A stretch of DNA of 64,000 nt from Candidatus Anaerotignum merdipullorum (GCA_019115165.1 DXEB01000049.1:1-64000), one strand, 5' to 3'. Shown: positions 51,362 to 62,598, counted from the first letter of the stretch. The notes: generated by a model from the letters alone, not told the origin. A program made the numbers and translations.

Positions 51362-54300
51362 TTAGATATTTTCCATAAAACGCATCATAATGGAAGAAAC
51401 TTCTGCTCTGGTTGCGGTACCCTGAGGTGCCAGTGTGCCGTTGCCCATACCGCTCATCAAGCCTTCTGCAACTGCCCATTGCACAGCATGAGAAGCCCAA
51501 GAAGAAACATCTGCGCCGTCTGTGAATGCAGACAGTTCTGCGCTTGCGGATACGTCGTATCCTTTATACTGCGCATAGTTGTAAAGCATCAGTGCCATCT
51601 GTTCTCTGGTGATTTCTGCATTGGGTGCGAAAATGCCTTCGCCCATGCCGCTGACAATGTTTTCATTGTTTGCCCAGATGACAGCGTCTGTGTACCAAGC
51701 GTCTGTGGTCACGTCTGTGAAGATGTTGATGCCATTGTTATCAGGACGATCTTCCAGATTATACAGAATCTGAACCAGCATGCCGCGGGTCAATGTTGCA
51801 TTTGGTGCAAAGCTGGAATCGGAAACGCCGCTCATCACGTCATGGTTCACCACGTATTCTACCGCGCTGTAGAACCAGTCGTTTCTGGAAACATCCAGGA
51901 AGCCCAGAGCGGTTTCGTCTGTTGTTTCCTCATCCTTCGTTTCCTCTTCGTCTTCATCGGAAGAGGTATCTTCCTTAAATGTTACGGTTACGGTAACATC
52001 GCCATTGGGCATTTCAAAGGTATATTTGTTGTCGGATTTTTCTGTAACATCCAGTTTGTCGCCGCCTTCATCCTCTACAACGACTTTGTCTACCACATAA
52101 CCGTTATCCGGTTTGGTGGTAATGGTGATGGTATCGCCTTCGTCCGCACGGGAATCGCTGATGGAAACATCACCGTTTTTGCTGTCGTCTACGGAAACAT
52201 AGCCGTCATAGCTGCTGGAAGAGGAGCTGCCGCCACCGGAACGCCGATTCCATTTTGCAGTCAGCGTTGTGTCTGATTCAAAAATTGTGTTGCTGGTTAC
52301 TTTTGTACCATCTTCATCTAACCATCCTGCAAAGGTATATCTTCCGGTGCGTTCTGGTGTGGGAAGCGCGGTCAGTAACTGCTCGTCCTCGTCAAGAAGC
52401 TGACCATTTGCATTGGTTTTGTATGTTGCTTCTTCTGTACCATCCAGTGTGCCGCCGTTTGCATCAAAGGTAATTGTATATGCAACGTTGTTATCAGGAT
52501 TAGAAGTCACCAAGTTTGCACCGTGTACATAGTTCTGGTTAATCGTTTCAATAGTTAAACTAGAATCAATGGTTTGGATTCTAGAGATAGTCGTTTCATC
52601 TGCCCAAACAAAATACTTGTCTGTATCAAAGGTTACGTCCTCCACGGTCACTTTTGGAATGGTGTTAACATCTGAACCAACGCCATATTCAATGTTTGCA
52701 TATGCGCCTTCTTCTCTAACGTCATTGTCTCCGGCGTCATCTGGATTCAACTTACATCCGGTAAGGGTTACTTTTGCACCATTTACCATAACAGCAGTCC
52801 AAGCCCCGCCGTTTACTGTGACATTGTTCAGTTTCCCATCCGTGTTACAGTAGAACTGTATGCCATGCTTTGCTCTTCCGCTGGTATTGAGGGTCATATC
52901 TTGAATGGTGACATTATTTGCATCTTTACCGACGATAATCGCGCCATTTATTTGTTTCACAGCATCAGCCTCTGTGCTGCCGATGTTATGGATGGTCTTG
53001 TTTTTGCCATCAATGGTTACATTCCCGCGGGAAAGGGTGAGAGAACCGTTGATGGTTGCATCTGCCTGTAATGTGATGGTTACATGGGTTTCTTTGTCTG
53101 TCATGCCATTGACATAAGCTATGGCGTCTGCCAAGGTTGCATGTTCTGTTTTGTTTGCACCTACGGTGACAGATGCGATGGCGTCGCCATAGTAGGTGTG
53201 GCCGTTGGTATCTGTCATGGGAGTACCTGTTACAATCGGGCTATCCCCTTTGATGACAGTACTAAGATTTTCTTCAGAAATCTCTGTCCATACTTTCGTG
53301 GGTTCCTGCAAATCGGTGCCTTCTCCGTTCAGTGTGAAAGAAGGCGAATTATTATTGCCGCTTGCCCTATCCACGTTGACAGCGCCCCATGCGTTCCCGG
53401 AGGTTTTCAGATTATTTGCCGTTACGGTTGCACTGTTTACCTGCAGCGCTGCATTGCCGCAGTTCTGAACGGTAACCGCATCCAAGGTCAATTTGACTGG
53501 TGTATTAACGTTTGGATCGTCCCATGCCAGGATCCCGGATTTGGTGTCTTCATTGCCGACGATGGTCACGTTCTGGATTGTTACAGTACCGTCAGTGATA
53601 CGAAGGACATGGCTTTTATTTGTGCCATTCCAACCGTCGCTGGCATAGATTGTATTCTCATTCCCATTCAGTATGACGTTGTCAGGCAATGTTACGGCTG
53701 CACTGCCGTTGCCGGGATTCTCCGGATTGCACACGGTAACGTCGTTTGTCAGTGTAATGGTAGCATCGCCGTAGTTGTTTTGACCCTCAGGCTTCTGTGT
53801 GATACCGGTTAAGATACTGTTAACGGATTCCAGATTGGTGTAGTAGGTTTTTTCATCGTTACCTGTTGTTTTCATTGTTACCAGGTTCAGCTCCGCTTCT
53901 ACCTCACTCAGGTCAATGGTAGCCTTGGAATCGCTTTCGCTCCAGATTTTGTTGTCCTCGTCCATGCTCACTTCACCCGTCAGTGTGAAGGCAGGAAGAA
54001 CTTCCGCAGCGCCTTGGTCCACATTGACAGCGCCCCATGTGTTTCCAGAGGTTTTCAGCCCATTGACCGTTACCGCTGCGCCGTTTACCAATAACCCTGC
54101 TTCGGCGCAATCCTGAATGGTGATATTTTCCATTGTAACCGTTGTGTTATCATCAGAACCTGCATAGGCGTGAATGCCGGATTCTCCCTTGTTATCACCA
54201 TCAACGGTTAAGTCCCGGATGGTAACGGTTCCGTTTGTGATTTGCAGAAGATGACCGCTTAAGCCGTTAGCCGCTGTGATTTTCTTACCATCGCCGTCCA

Positions 54301-54814
54301 GTGTGACGCCTGCCGGGATAGAAATTGTCTCAGCAGTTTCAATATCCTGTGTCAAAGTAACGGTTTTGTCCTCAGCATCAGCCGCTGCTTTCAGCGCCTC
54401 TTTCAGGGAAGCTGCATCTGTAATCGCCCCAGCCCGTGGTGTTACTTCTTCCAGCAGCATCGGAGTGACCACTTCCGTGGTAACTGCTTCAGGAATCACT
54501 GTGCTAGGCAAGTCCTCTTCTTCCGTGTTTTCTTCCTCCACTGGTGTGCCAGGCATTTGGTCAGTGTCGGTTCCTTCTGTTTCTTCTGTTTCTTTTGTTT
54601 CTTCTGTACGTTCTGCGGATTCATCGATTTCTGTCTTACCGGTGTCTGCAACAGGCTGTGAATCCTCAGTCGTTTCCTCGTCCCCGAGATTGGTGTCTGT
54701 TGTTTCCACAGTCTCTGTCGGTTGCTGATCCGCCAAAGCGGTGACAGGCGCCGCGGTAAACGCCAGAGCAGTCGCCAGGGAAAGGGAAATCCATTTTCCT
54801 GTACGTTTTTTCAT
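51362..54814 (-). CDS. SLH-domain surface protein with parallel beta-helix-like repeats
   Basis: 1150 aa; signal peptide; Glu/Thr-rich linker; duplicated LKTSGN-WGAVNVD modules; InlB-type repeat YTITFDANGGTLDG...YTFAGWLDEDG; three C-terminal SLH motifs. RBS AAGGAGG. Confidence 0.93.
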   Translation of the reverse strand: MKKRTGKWISLSLATALAFTAAPVTALADQQPTETVETTDTNLGDEETTEDSQPVADTGKTEIDESAERTEETKETEETEGTDTDQMPGTPVEEENTEEEDLPSTVIPEAVTTEVVTPMLLEEVTPRAGAITDAASLKEALKAAADAEDKTVTLTQDIETAETISIPAGVTLDGDGKKITAANGLSGHLLQITNGTVTIRDLTVDGDNKGESGIHAYAGSDDNTTVTMENITIQDCAEAGLLVNGAAVTVNGLKTSGNTWGAVNVDQGAAEVLPAFTLTGEVSMDEDNKIWSESDSKATIDLSEVEAELNLVTMKTTGNDEKTYYTNLESVNSILTGITQKPEGQNNYGDATITLTNDVTVCNPENPGNGSAAVTLPDNVILNGNENTIYASDGWNGTNKSHVLRITDGTVTIQNVTIVGNEDTKSGILAWDDPNVNTPVKLTLDAVTVQNCGNAALQVNSATVTANNLKTSGNAWGAVNVDRASGNNNSPSFTLNGEGTDLQEPTKVWTEISEENLSTVIKGDSPIVTGTPMTDTNGHTYYGDAIASVTVGANKTEHATLADAIAYVNGMTDKETHVTITLQADATINGSLTLSRGNVTIDGKNKTIHNIGSTEADAVKQINGAIIVGKDANNVTIQDMTLNTSGRAKHGIQFYCNTDGKLNNVTVNGGAWTAVMVNGAKVTLTGCKLNPDDAGDNDVREEGAYANIEYGVGSDVNTIPKVTVEDVTFDTDKYFVWADETTISRIQTIDSSLTIETINQNYVHGANLVTSNPDNNVAYTITFDANGGTLDGTEEATYKTNANGQLLDEDEQLLTALPTPERTGRYTFAGWLDEDGTKVTSNTIFESDTTLTAKWNRRSGGGSSSSSSYDGYVSVDDSKNGDVSISDSRADEGDTITITTKPDNGYVVDKVVVEDEGGDKLDVTEKSDNKYTFEMPNGDVTVTVTFKEDTSSDEDEEETKDEETTDETALGFLDVSRNDWFYSAVEYVVNHDVMSGVSDSSFAPNATLTRGMLVQILYNLEDRPDNNGINIFTDVTTDAWYTDAVIWANNENIVSGMGEGIFAPNAEITREQMALMLYNYAQYKGYDVSASAELSAFTDGADVSSWASHAVQWAVAEGLMSGMGNGTLAPQGTATRAEVSSIMMRFMENI

Positions 54815-55216
54815 TTTGATTCCTCCTTAAAAAATATGAAACAATGGTGTATTGCGCTTTCTTTTATTTTGTGACTTTTTTCCACTAAATAAAGATACAA
54901 AATAAATATTTTGAAAGGGCAATCTCAATTCTGATTATACATCATTTGTGAAAGAAAACAAGCATATTTTCCCTTTTTAGGTAGATTTTTTCCCAATTAC
55001 TCATAGAACATGTATTTTTATAATTGAAACACATAAATTGTGAGAAATATTTCTGCAAAAAAAATAATACAAAATACAAATTTTATGGAAATGCATTCGT
55101 TCAGCAGGAAATGACAAAAAACTTAAAAAAATTGTAAGGAAGTTCCTATTTCTTTGTAATATGCAAATGATATGATACAATAGAGAAAATAGGGGATACA
55201 GCAAGGAGGAAACCAT

Positions 55217-55912
55217 ATGGAAAAATTCAATATTTTGGTTTGTGATGATGACAAGAGTATTGTGGATGCGATAGAGATTTATTTGAAGCAGGAAAATTAC
55301 AATGTCATTAAGGCTTACAATGGGATGGAAGCCCTGAAAGCGCTGGAGGAGAACGAGGTGCATCTGATTTTACTGGATGTGATGATGCCGAAGCTGGATG
55401 GATTGAACACAACGGTGAAAATTCGGGAATCGCTGAATATACCGATTATTATTTTATCGGCAAAATCGGAGGATACGGACAAGATTTTGGGATTGAATTT
55501 CGGTGCGGATGATTATATTACAAAGCCATTTAATCCATTGGAACTGCTGGCAAGAGTCAAAAGCCAGATGCGCCGATACACGTCTTTGGGCAGTATTGCC
55601 GAAAAGAGCAACGTCATTAAAATCGGCGGCTTGGAATTGGATAAGGATGCAAAAGAAGTGCGGGTAGAAGGCGAACCGGTGAAACTGACAGCAACAGAAT
55701 ACGGGATATTGCAGCTACTGATGGAAAATGCGGGAAAAGTATTTTCCATCGACCAGATCTATGAAAAAGTATGGAATGAATTGTCTTTTGCGCCGGAAAA
55801 TACGGTTTCTGTACATATCCGCCGGATTCGGGAAAAAATTGAAATCAATCCGAAAGAGCCAAAGTATTTGAAGGTGGTGTGGGGCATTGGCTACAAAATC
55901 GAAAAAGTCTAA
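55217..55912 (+). CDS. OmpR/PhoB-family response regulator
   Basis: NILVCDDDKSIVDAI; LILLDVMMPKLDG; KPFNPLELLARV; winged-helix C-terminus ENTVSVHIRRIREKIE. Confidence 0.95.
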   Translation: MEKFNILVCDDDKSIVDAIEIYLKQENYNVIKAYNGMEALKALEENEVHLILLDVMMPKLDGLNTTVKIRESLNIPIIILSAKSEDTDKILGLNFGADDYITKPFNPLELLARVKSQMRRYTSLGSIAEKSNVIKIGGLELDKDAKEVRVEGEPVKLTATEYGILQLLMENAGKVFSIDQIYEKVWNELSFAPENTVSVHIRRIREKIEINPKEPKYLKVVWGIGYKIEKV

Positions 55913-58193
55913 GCTGTATCAAACCGGCTGCAAGGTCTGCGGCGTTTGTTTGCTGCTGATCAGTGCGATGGCGGTTTTTTTCAGCGGCGTGGTATATTCC
56001 AGCGTGACCAAAAACTGGGGAGACAGTGTGCTGATACAAGAAAGTTTTTATGATACACCGGAATTTCGCGAAGCGTTTTATCTGGCGCTGGACGAGGCGA
56101 TTCTGGCAGATGTGTATTATGAAAGTGAAGAAAGCATCCTCAGCGGTGAAAAAGTGAATCGAGAAGAACTGCTGTCAAACTTCAAACGGTATTATGGAAT
56201 CATTGATGGGATTATTACCGGCAATACGGAGGTCAATGATACCTATGACGGATTGATTGTTTACGGCACCATACCGGAGACGATGGAAGAAAATTTTCTG
56301 GAATATCAGCAGCTGGTGGAAACGCGGCTGCCGCAGTACCGGCAGATTTATATACAGGATCAGCTGGACGATTATCGTACAGCAGTGCGGTATTTGGAAG
56401 AGATGGAAAATTTCCATTATTGTGTGATGGACCAGTCGGGAGCGGTGGTTTCCGGGAATGCCACCAAAACGGAGATTGGCAGTAAGAGTCGGACGATGCT
56501 GTTGTCTGCGGAGTTTTGCAGCGATAACTTAGGAGAGGAAGAATATTATCCTTACAGCAATTATTATCTGGAAAACAGCAATTACCAAGTGTATGCGGCA
56601 GTGGATGATCCATTGACAGAAGGCGATGTATTTTACGAAATGAACCGGGAGTTTTTGTTGGCAAAAGCCAGCCTCCCCTATTTATTTGCGATTTCTGCGG
56701 TATCGGCTTTGATTTTTTTGTGCTGTTTGATCTATCTGATTCGTGTGGCAGGGCAGAAGAAAAAAGGAGGACCGGTTCGCTATTTGATGGTGGATCATAT
56801 TTACAATGAGATTCATTTTCTGCTGGTGATGCTGTTCGGGGTATTTTCGTTTTTTGTTGCCCTGATGTTGTTGGATGTGATTTTAAGCAGAGGGCTGCTG
56901 TTCTGGTCCTATGTGTTTATCACGTTGCTGGGTGTGCTGTATGTTACGGATATTGTTGTTGCGCTCAGTTATATTTTGTCGTTAAGCAGGCAGATCAAGG
57001 GAGGCACCTTGTTTCGGAATACCTTGGTATCGGTTTTGTTGCGCAAGATTGCCTCGCTCTTTGTCGGAACGACCTTTCGCGGATGGATGCTGTTGATTTT
57101 GCTGGCATACGGCATGGGGAACTGCGTTCTGACGTTTTTTTTGTGTATGTACTGGTACAGCGGCTATATGGCAGTGTTTTTGTGCCTGCTGATCCTATTT
57201 AATGTATTTTGTTTGTATCTATGTATGCGGGCGCTGCGTTCTTTGAAGCGCATCATGATTTCTGCACGGGAAACATCGAAAGGCAATTTCAGTTATCAGC
57301 TGGATTTGGCGGAGATTTCTCCTTCGTTCTTGAATTTTGCCGAGGATATTGCCAACATTCAGGATGGATTAAAAAAGGCGGTGGAAGAAGCGGTTAAAGG
57401 TGAGCGGATGAAAACGGAACTGATTACCAATGTATCTCATGACTTGAAAACCCCGTTGACTTCTATCATCACCTATGCGGACTTGCTCAAGCAGGAAAAG
57501 CTGGATAATCCGGTAGCACGGGAATATGTAGAAGTGCTGCATGTCAAGTCTTATCGTTTGAAGCAGTTGATAGAGGACTTGATTGAAGCAAGTAAGGTCT
57601 CCAGTGGTAATGTAGCAGTAGTGAATATGCGGGTGGACTATCGGCAATTGATGATGCAGGCGATTGGAGAGATGGAAGAGAAAATAGAGGAAGTTGGGCT
57701 AGAATTCAAGATCAGTTGTCCGGAACCGGTCTATATTGACGCAGACGGCAGACATATGTGGCGGATCTTGGAAAATCTGCTGTCCAATGCCATGAAGTAT
57801 TCCATGCCGCATTCCAGGGTATATGTCGACATTTTTTCTGCGGATACCTCCGGAGTATTGGTGATGAAAAATATTTCTGCTGCCCCCATTGATTTTGACG
57901 CAACCAGACTGACGGATCGTTTTGTACGCGGAGATAGTTCCCGCACGACAGAAGGAAGCGGATTGGGGCTTTCGATTGCGCAGAGTTTGACAGAGATTCA
58001 AGGAGGAATCTTTGGCATTCAGGTAGACGGCGATTTGTTCAAAGTGGTGGTACAGATGCCGCTTTGGGTGGAAGAAGAGCAGGGAGTGCAAGAGGAAATG
58101 GATTTGGAAGAAGAGCAGGAAGAGATGGAACATCCTGCAGATGATGTGACAGCTGCACAGCAGCAGGAATCTGTACCATCCACAAATACCTAA
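55887..58193 (+). CDS. Membrane sensor histidine kinase
   Basis: Overlaps regulator by 26 nt; N-terminal TM plus extracellular sensor, several more TMs; H-box NVSHDLKTPLTSIITYADLL; ATPase GSGLGLSIAQSL; acidic C-terminal tail. Confidence 0.93.
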   Translation: MATKSKKSKLYQTGCKVCGVCLLLISAMAVFFSGVVYSSVTKNWGDSVLIQESFYDTPEFREAFYLALDEAILADVYYESEESILSGEKVNREELLSNFKRYYGIIDGIITGNTEVNDTYDGLIVYGTIPETMEENFLEYQQLVETRLPQYRQIYIQDQLDDYRTAVRYLEEMENFHYCVMDQSGAVVSGNATKTEIGSKSRTMLLSAEFCSDNLGEEEYYPYSNYYLENSNYQVYAAVDDPLTEGDVFYEMNREFLLAKASLPYLFAISAVSALIFLCCLIYLIRVAGQKKKGGPVRYLMVDHIYNEIHFLLVMLFGVFSFFVALMLLDVILSRGLLFWSYVFITLLGVLYVTDIVVALSYILSLSRQIKGGTLFRNTLVSVLLRKIASLFVGTTFRGWMLLILLAYGMGNCVLTFFLCMYWYSGYMAVFLCLLILFNVFCLYLCMRALRSLKRIMISARETSKGNFSYQLDLAEISPSFLNFAEDIANIQDGLKKAVEEAVKGERMKTELITNVSHDLKTPLTSIITYADLLKQEKLDNPVAREYVEVLHVKSYRLKQLIEDLIEASKVSSGNVAVVNMRVDYRQLMMQAIGEMEEKIEEVGLEFKISCPEPVYIDADGRHMWRILENLLSNAMKYSMPHSRVYVDIFSADTSGVLVMKNISAAPIDFDATRLTDRFVRGDSSRTTEGSGLGLSIAQSLTEIQGGIFGIQVDGDLFKVVVQMPLWVEEEQGVQEEMDLEEEQEEMEHPADDVTAAQQQESVPSTNT

Positions 58194-58210
58194 GGAAAGA
58201 AGCGGTTTCG

Positions 58211-58247
58211 CAAGCCCTTGTTTTTATCGCAAGGGCTTGTTTTTTTA
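58211..58247 (+). terminator. Terminator after histidine kinase
   Basis: CAAGCCCTTG/CAAGGGCTTG followed by TTTTTTTT. Confidence 0.9.
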
Positions 58248-58647
58248 CTGCCAAGCAGGCAGAAGCAAATGGCGGGCTTTCTCTTGCGGAGAAACGGCTT
58301 GTGCGGACAATGGGGAGAGCGAATGAAGACGAAAAGGCGGCTGATGTTCGGCTTGCTGCCATCAGAGAGGTCGGATAACAGGCAGTGAAAGAATGAAATC
58401 AGGGGCTTTGCCATCCAGGATGCATCTGTTTTTTTCCGAAGCGGAGAAAAGGCGGGGCATCCCCAAGAGGCATTCGGGCAGATGCATTGTGCGGAAAATA
58501 GAGGTCAAACAGAACATCGGAAACGGATTTCGGCGTATTTTGTAAAAAATCATTGGAGAAGCGCAGTATAGTATGGTACAATGAGCAATGCTGGAATGTT
58601 TGGAGTATCGGTAATTCCGAAATTGTCTGAACCGAAAAAAGGAGGAA

Positions 58648-59925
58648 GTGGGTGTGTTGCGTCAATTTCAGGAATGGATGGAACAGGAAATGGAAAAAGG
58701 CGGGAAAAATGTCTGTACGTTTTTGGTTTGGGGGCTTATCGGTGTTATCACTGGCGTATTTGTCGGTGCAGTCGGTATTGGATTTCATATCTTGCTGGAG
58801 ATGGCAACCGAGATACGGATGCAGCATCCATGGCTGTTGTTTTTGCTGCCGGTAGGCGGACTGATGATTTTGGGATGGTATCGTCTGCTGCGGGTCCATC
58901 ATGACCGCGGCACCAATTTGATTTTGATGGCAGTGCGATCGAATGAAGTGCTGCCGCTGAAAATGACACCGCTGATTTTTTTCAGTACCGTATTGACGCA
59001 TTTATTAGGAGGATCCGCTGGCAGAGAAGGCGCGGCGCTGCAAATTGGCGGCAGTATGGCGGCATGGCTGGGCAGAACCATCCGTCTGAATGAGAAAGAG
59101 GAACGGATGATTACGATGTGCGGGATGAGTGCGGGATTTGCTGCGTTGTTTGGGACGCCGATTGCTGCAGTGGTATTTTCTATGGAAGTGATTACCGTTG
59201 GTGTCATGCATTATTCCGCTATGGTGCCATGTGTGATTTCCGCATTGGTTGCAACTGGATTATCGTCTGTGTGCGGCATTGCACCAACGACGTTTTCTTT
59301 GCATTGGATTCCGACGTTGTCTGTGCAGGGAGCAAGCGCCGTGCTGCTGCTGGGCGCTCTTTGTGCAGCAGTCAGCATCTTATTTTGTTTGACCATGGAA
59401 GTGGTGAGCAGAGGGTATCGACGCTATTTGAAGAATGAATTTATTCGGATTTTTGTGGGCGGATGCCTCGTGATTGCATGTTCCTTATTGATTGGCACCA
59501 GAGACTATAACGGTGCGGGAATGGATGTGATTGTGCGGGCAATCGGCGGAGAAGCGGCATATTCGGCGTTTTTGCTGAAGATTTTGCTGACAGCGCTGAC
59601 GTTGGGGGCAGGATATAAAGGTGGAGAAATTGTACCGTCCTTTTTTGTCGGAGCTACATTTGGCTGTGTGGTTGGACCATGGATTGGGCTTCCGGCATCG
59701 TTTTCAGCTGGGCTTGGGCTGGCCGGCGTATTTTGCGGTGTAACCAACTGTCCGTTAGCGACGATGATTTTGTCTGTAGAGTTGTTTGGAGCAGATGGAA
59801 TCGGATATTTCGCATTGGTTTGTGCAGTTAGTTATATGCTGTCTGGTTATTACGGACTGTATGCGGAGCAAAAGATTATGTATTCCAAGACACAGCCGGA
59901 GTTTATCAATAAAACGATTCAGTGA
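58648..59925 (+). CDS. CLC-family channel/antiporter, possibly CLC-F (fluoride) subtype
   Basis: GGSAGREGAALQIGGSMA; GAGYKGGEIVPSFFVGATFG (resembles GFKGGEVTPLFFIGA of CLC-F); FCGVTNCPLATMILSVELFG. Confidence 0.85.
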   Translation: MGVLRQFQEWMEQEMEKGGKNVCTFLVWGLIGVITGVFVGAVGIGFHILLEMATEIRMQHPWLLFLLPVGGLMILGWYRLLRVHHDRGTNLILMAVRSNEVLPLKMTPLIFFSTVLTHLLGGSAGREGAALQIGGSMAAWLGRTIRLNEKEERMITMCGMSAGFAALFGTPIAAVVFSMEVITVGVMHYSAMVPCVISALVATGLSSVCGIAPTTFSLHWIPTLSVQGASAVLLLGALCAAVSILFCLTMEVVSRGYRRYLKNEFIRIFVGGCLVIACSLLIGTRDYNGAGMDVIVRAIGGEAAYSAFLLKILLTALTLGAGYKGGEIVPSFFVGATFGCVVGPWIGLPASFSAGLGLAGVFCGVTNCPLATMILSVELFGADGIGYFALVCAVSYMLSGYYGLYAEQKIMYSKTQPEFINKTIQ

Positions 59926-60109
59926 TGTATAGAAAAAGATGAATAAAAGGACTTTATGCAAAAAAATATACATGATGTCGGAAAAAACAGAACAAATAAG
60001 AGCAAGAAATTCCTTGTGAAAGGAAAGTAGAAAACAAATTTCTATGTTTTTTTGGAGAAAATATATAAAAAAAACATTGTTTTTTGCGATTTATAGTGAA
60101 AGTTTTTGG

Positions 60110-60138
60110 TTGCATTTTATGCAGAAATCCATTATACT
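60110..60138 (+). promoter_or_regulatory. Sigma-A promoter of ABC transporter operon
   Basis: TTGCAT (60110-60115), 17 nt, TATACT (60133-60138). Confidence 0.7.
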
Positions 60139-60217
60139 TCCTATTGTAAGACAGCAAAGGCTGTGAGCAGTGCAACAAAAAGAAAGGCAAAGAAACAATG
60201 TTAGGGAGGTAATAACG

Positions 60218-61027
60218 ATGAAGAAGTATTTGAAAGGGATTTTGGCGACAACCATGGTATTGTCTATGACAGCGGCATTGGCAGGCTGCAGCGGTACAAC
60301 AAGTGAAACACCCGCTAGTGATGAAACCGCAGAAGGCGGCGAAACAAAAGACACACTGATTATGGCGACCAGCGCAGATTTCCCTCCTTATGAATACTAT
60401 GAAAATCAGGAAATTGTCGGTATTGATGCGGAAATTGTAAAAGCAATCGGCGAAAAACTGGGTTATGAAGTTGTGATTGAAGATATGAACTTTGATTCCA
60501 TCATTTCTGCAGTGGCTTCCGGCAAAGCAGACCTGGCAATGGCAGGATTGACGGTGAGTGAAGAACGTCTGCAGAGCGTAGACTTCACAGACAGCTATGC
60601 AACCAGCCAGCAGGTAATTATTGTAAAAGAAGATTCCCCGATTACTACGGTAGATGACCTGTTTGCAGAAGGAGCAAACCACACCGTTGGCGTTCAGACA
60701 GCAACGACCGGTGACATTTACACCACAGATGATATTGAAGCTGCAGGTCTGGGTACAGTGGAACGTTATACCAAAGCAACAGACGCGATAGCAGCGCTGA
60801 CAGCAGGCAAAATTGATTGTGTCATCATTGACAGTGAACCTGCAAAGTCCTACGTTGCAGCCAATGAAGGGCTGAAAATTCTGGATACTGAATATGTAAC
60901 AGAAGAATATGCAATCGCACTGGCAAAAGACAGTGAGTTGACAGAACCTGTGAACACAGCACTGCAGGAACTGATTGCAGATGGTACGGTTCAGAGCATC
61001 ATTGACAAATACATCACCGCAGAATAA
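60218..61027 (+). CDS. Polar amino-acid ABC transporter substrate-binding lipoprotein
   Basis: Lipobox ALAGCSG; MATSADFPPYEYYENQEIVGIDAEIVKAIGEKLGY. Confidence 0.94.
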   Translation: MKKYLKGILATTMVLSMTAALAGCSGTTSETPASDETAEGGETKDTLIMATSADFPPYEYYENQEIVGIDAEIVKAIGEKLGYEVVIEDMNFDSIISAVASGKADLAMAGLTVSEERLQSVDFTDSYATSQQVIIVKEDSPITTVDDLFAEGANHTVGVQTATTGDIYTTDDIEAAGLGTVERYTKATDAIAALTAGKIDCVIIDSEPAKSYVAANEGLKILDTEYVTEEYAIALAKDSELTEPVNTALQELIADGTVQSIIDKYITAE

Positions 61028-61088
61028 TCAAACTGCAATACATACCGGGGGCGGGTAACCGTCCCTGTTTTCCTGTGTAAAGAATGTA

Positions 61089-61856
61089 TTGTTTGGCAGA
61101 AGAGAAGGAGGACTTTCTTTGGGAGGATTTGAAAGCTGGTGGGAAGGGATTCAGCAGCAGTTTTACATCAACTTCATACAAGACGATAGATGGAAATATC
61201 TCTGGAATGGTCTTGGAGTTACATTGCAGCTAACGTTTTGCGCGGTTTTGATTGGGATTGTCATTGGTGTGGTTCTTGCCATGATCCGTTCTACATATGA
61301 TAAGAATTATGCACAGATGCGCCCGGGAGTCGGACGGGGAATTCTTCGGATTTTGAATATCCTGGCAAGAATTTATTTGACGGTAATCCGTGGTACGCCC
61401 GTTGTGGTACAGCTGTTGATCATGTATTATATTATTTTGGCATCGTCCAACAACAAGCTTTTGGTTGGGATGATTGCCTTTGGAGTAAACTCTGGTGCGT
61501 ATGTGGCAGAGATTGTGCGAAGCGGCATCATGTCCATTGATGAAGGGCAGTTTGAAGCCGGTCGCAGCCTGGGCTTTAACTATGTGCAGACCATGCGCTA
61601 TATTATCATTCCGCAGGCGCTGAAAAATGTATTGCCGGCGCTGGCAAATGAATTTATTGTGCTGTTGAAGGAAACGTCAGTTGCGGGGTATATTGCCATG
61701 GCTGATTTGACCAAGGGCGGCGATATCATCCGCGGTGTGACATTCAGCCCCTTTATGCCGCTGATTGCAGTAGCGCTGATTTATTTGGTGATGGTAATGT
61801 TCTTTACCTTCTTGGTCAACAAGTTGGAGAGGAGGCTGAGAAGCAGTGAACGATAA
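61089..61856 (+). CDS. Amino-acid ABC transporter permease
   Basis: [71 protein letters not shown]. Confidence 0.94.
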   Translation: MFGRREGGLSLGGFESWWEGIQQQFYINFIQDDRWKYLWNGLGVTLQLTFCAVLIGIVIGVVLAMIRSTYDKNYAQMRPGVGRGILRILNILARIYLTVIRGTPVVVQLLIMYYIILASSNNKLLVGMIAFGVNSGAYVAEIVRSGIMSIDEGQFEAGRSLGFNYVQTMRYIIIPQALKNVLPALANEFIVLLKETSVAGYIAMADLTKGGDIIRGVTFSPFMPLIAVALIYLVMVMFFTFLVNKLERRLRSSER

Positions 61857-62592
61857 TACGGCATTGATTCGTGTGGAACAGTTACAGAAATATTATAATG
61901 GCGGAGAGATCAAGGCGCTGGATGGTATTCAGACGGAAATCAAAAAAGGCGAGGTCGTTGTGGTCATTGGTCCCTCCGGATCGGGAAAATCTACATTTTT
62001 ACGCTGTTTGAATTTGCTGGAAGTGCCGACAGGCGGGCACATCTATTTTGAAGGCACGGATATCACCGATGTCAAAACAAATATCAATATTCATCGTCAA
62101 CGGATGGGAATGGTATTCCAGCATTTTAATTTATTTCCGCATATGACCATTTTGAAAAATATGATCATTGCGCCGATGAAGCTGCAGGGCAAAAGTCAGC
62201 AGGAAGCAACAGAGCTGGCGATGCGTTTGCTCAAACGGGTGGGACTGGAGAGTCGTGCAGACGCTTACCCATCCCAGTTATCCGGCGGTCAAAAGCAGCG
62301 GATTGCCATTGTACGGGCATTGTGCATGCAACCAGAAGTGATGTTGTTCGATGAACCTACTTCTGCATTGGATCCGGAAATGGTTGGAGAAGTTTTGGAA
62401 GTCATGAAACAATTGGCGAAGGAAAATATGACTATGGTCGTGGTGACCCACGAGATGGGATTTGCAAAAGAAGTTGGTACGCGCGTGATGTTTATGGCGG
62501 ATGGTAAACAGGTGGAAGAAGGGACACCTGAGGAAATCTTTACCAATCCCAAAAGCGAGCGGCTGCGGTCTTTCCTGGCAAAAGTATTATAA
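61846..62592 (+). CDS. Amino-acid ABC transporter ATP-binding protein (GlnQ type)
   Basis: [50 protein letters not shown]. Confidence 0.96.
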   Translation: MNDNTALIRVEQLQKYYNGGEIKALDGIQTEIKKGEVVVVIGPSGSGKSTFLRCLNLLEVPTGGHIYFEGTDITDVKTNINIHRQRMGMVFQHFNLFPHMTILKNMIIAPMKLQGKSQQEATELAMRLLKRVGLESRADAYPSQLSGGQKQRIAIVRALCMQPEVMLFDEPTSALDPEMVGEVLEVMKQLAKENMTMVVVTHEMGFAKEVGTRVMFMADGKQVEEGTPEEIFTNPKSERLRSFLAKVL

Positions 62593-62598
62593 CAGACA

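Noticed and set aside
58194-58647. crcB fluoride riboswitch upstream of the CLC gene
   Set aside because: No recognisable crcB core or pseudoknot elements were seen by eye.
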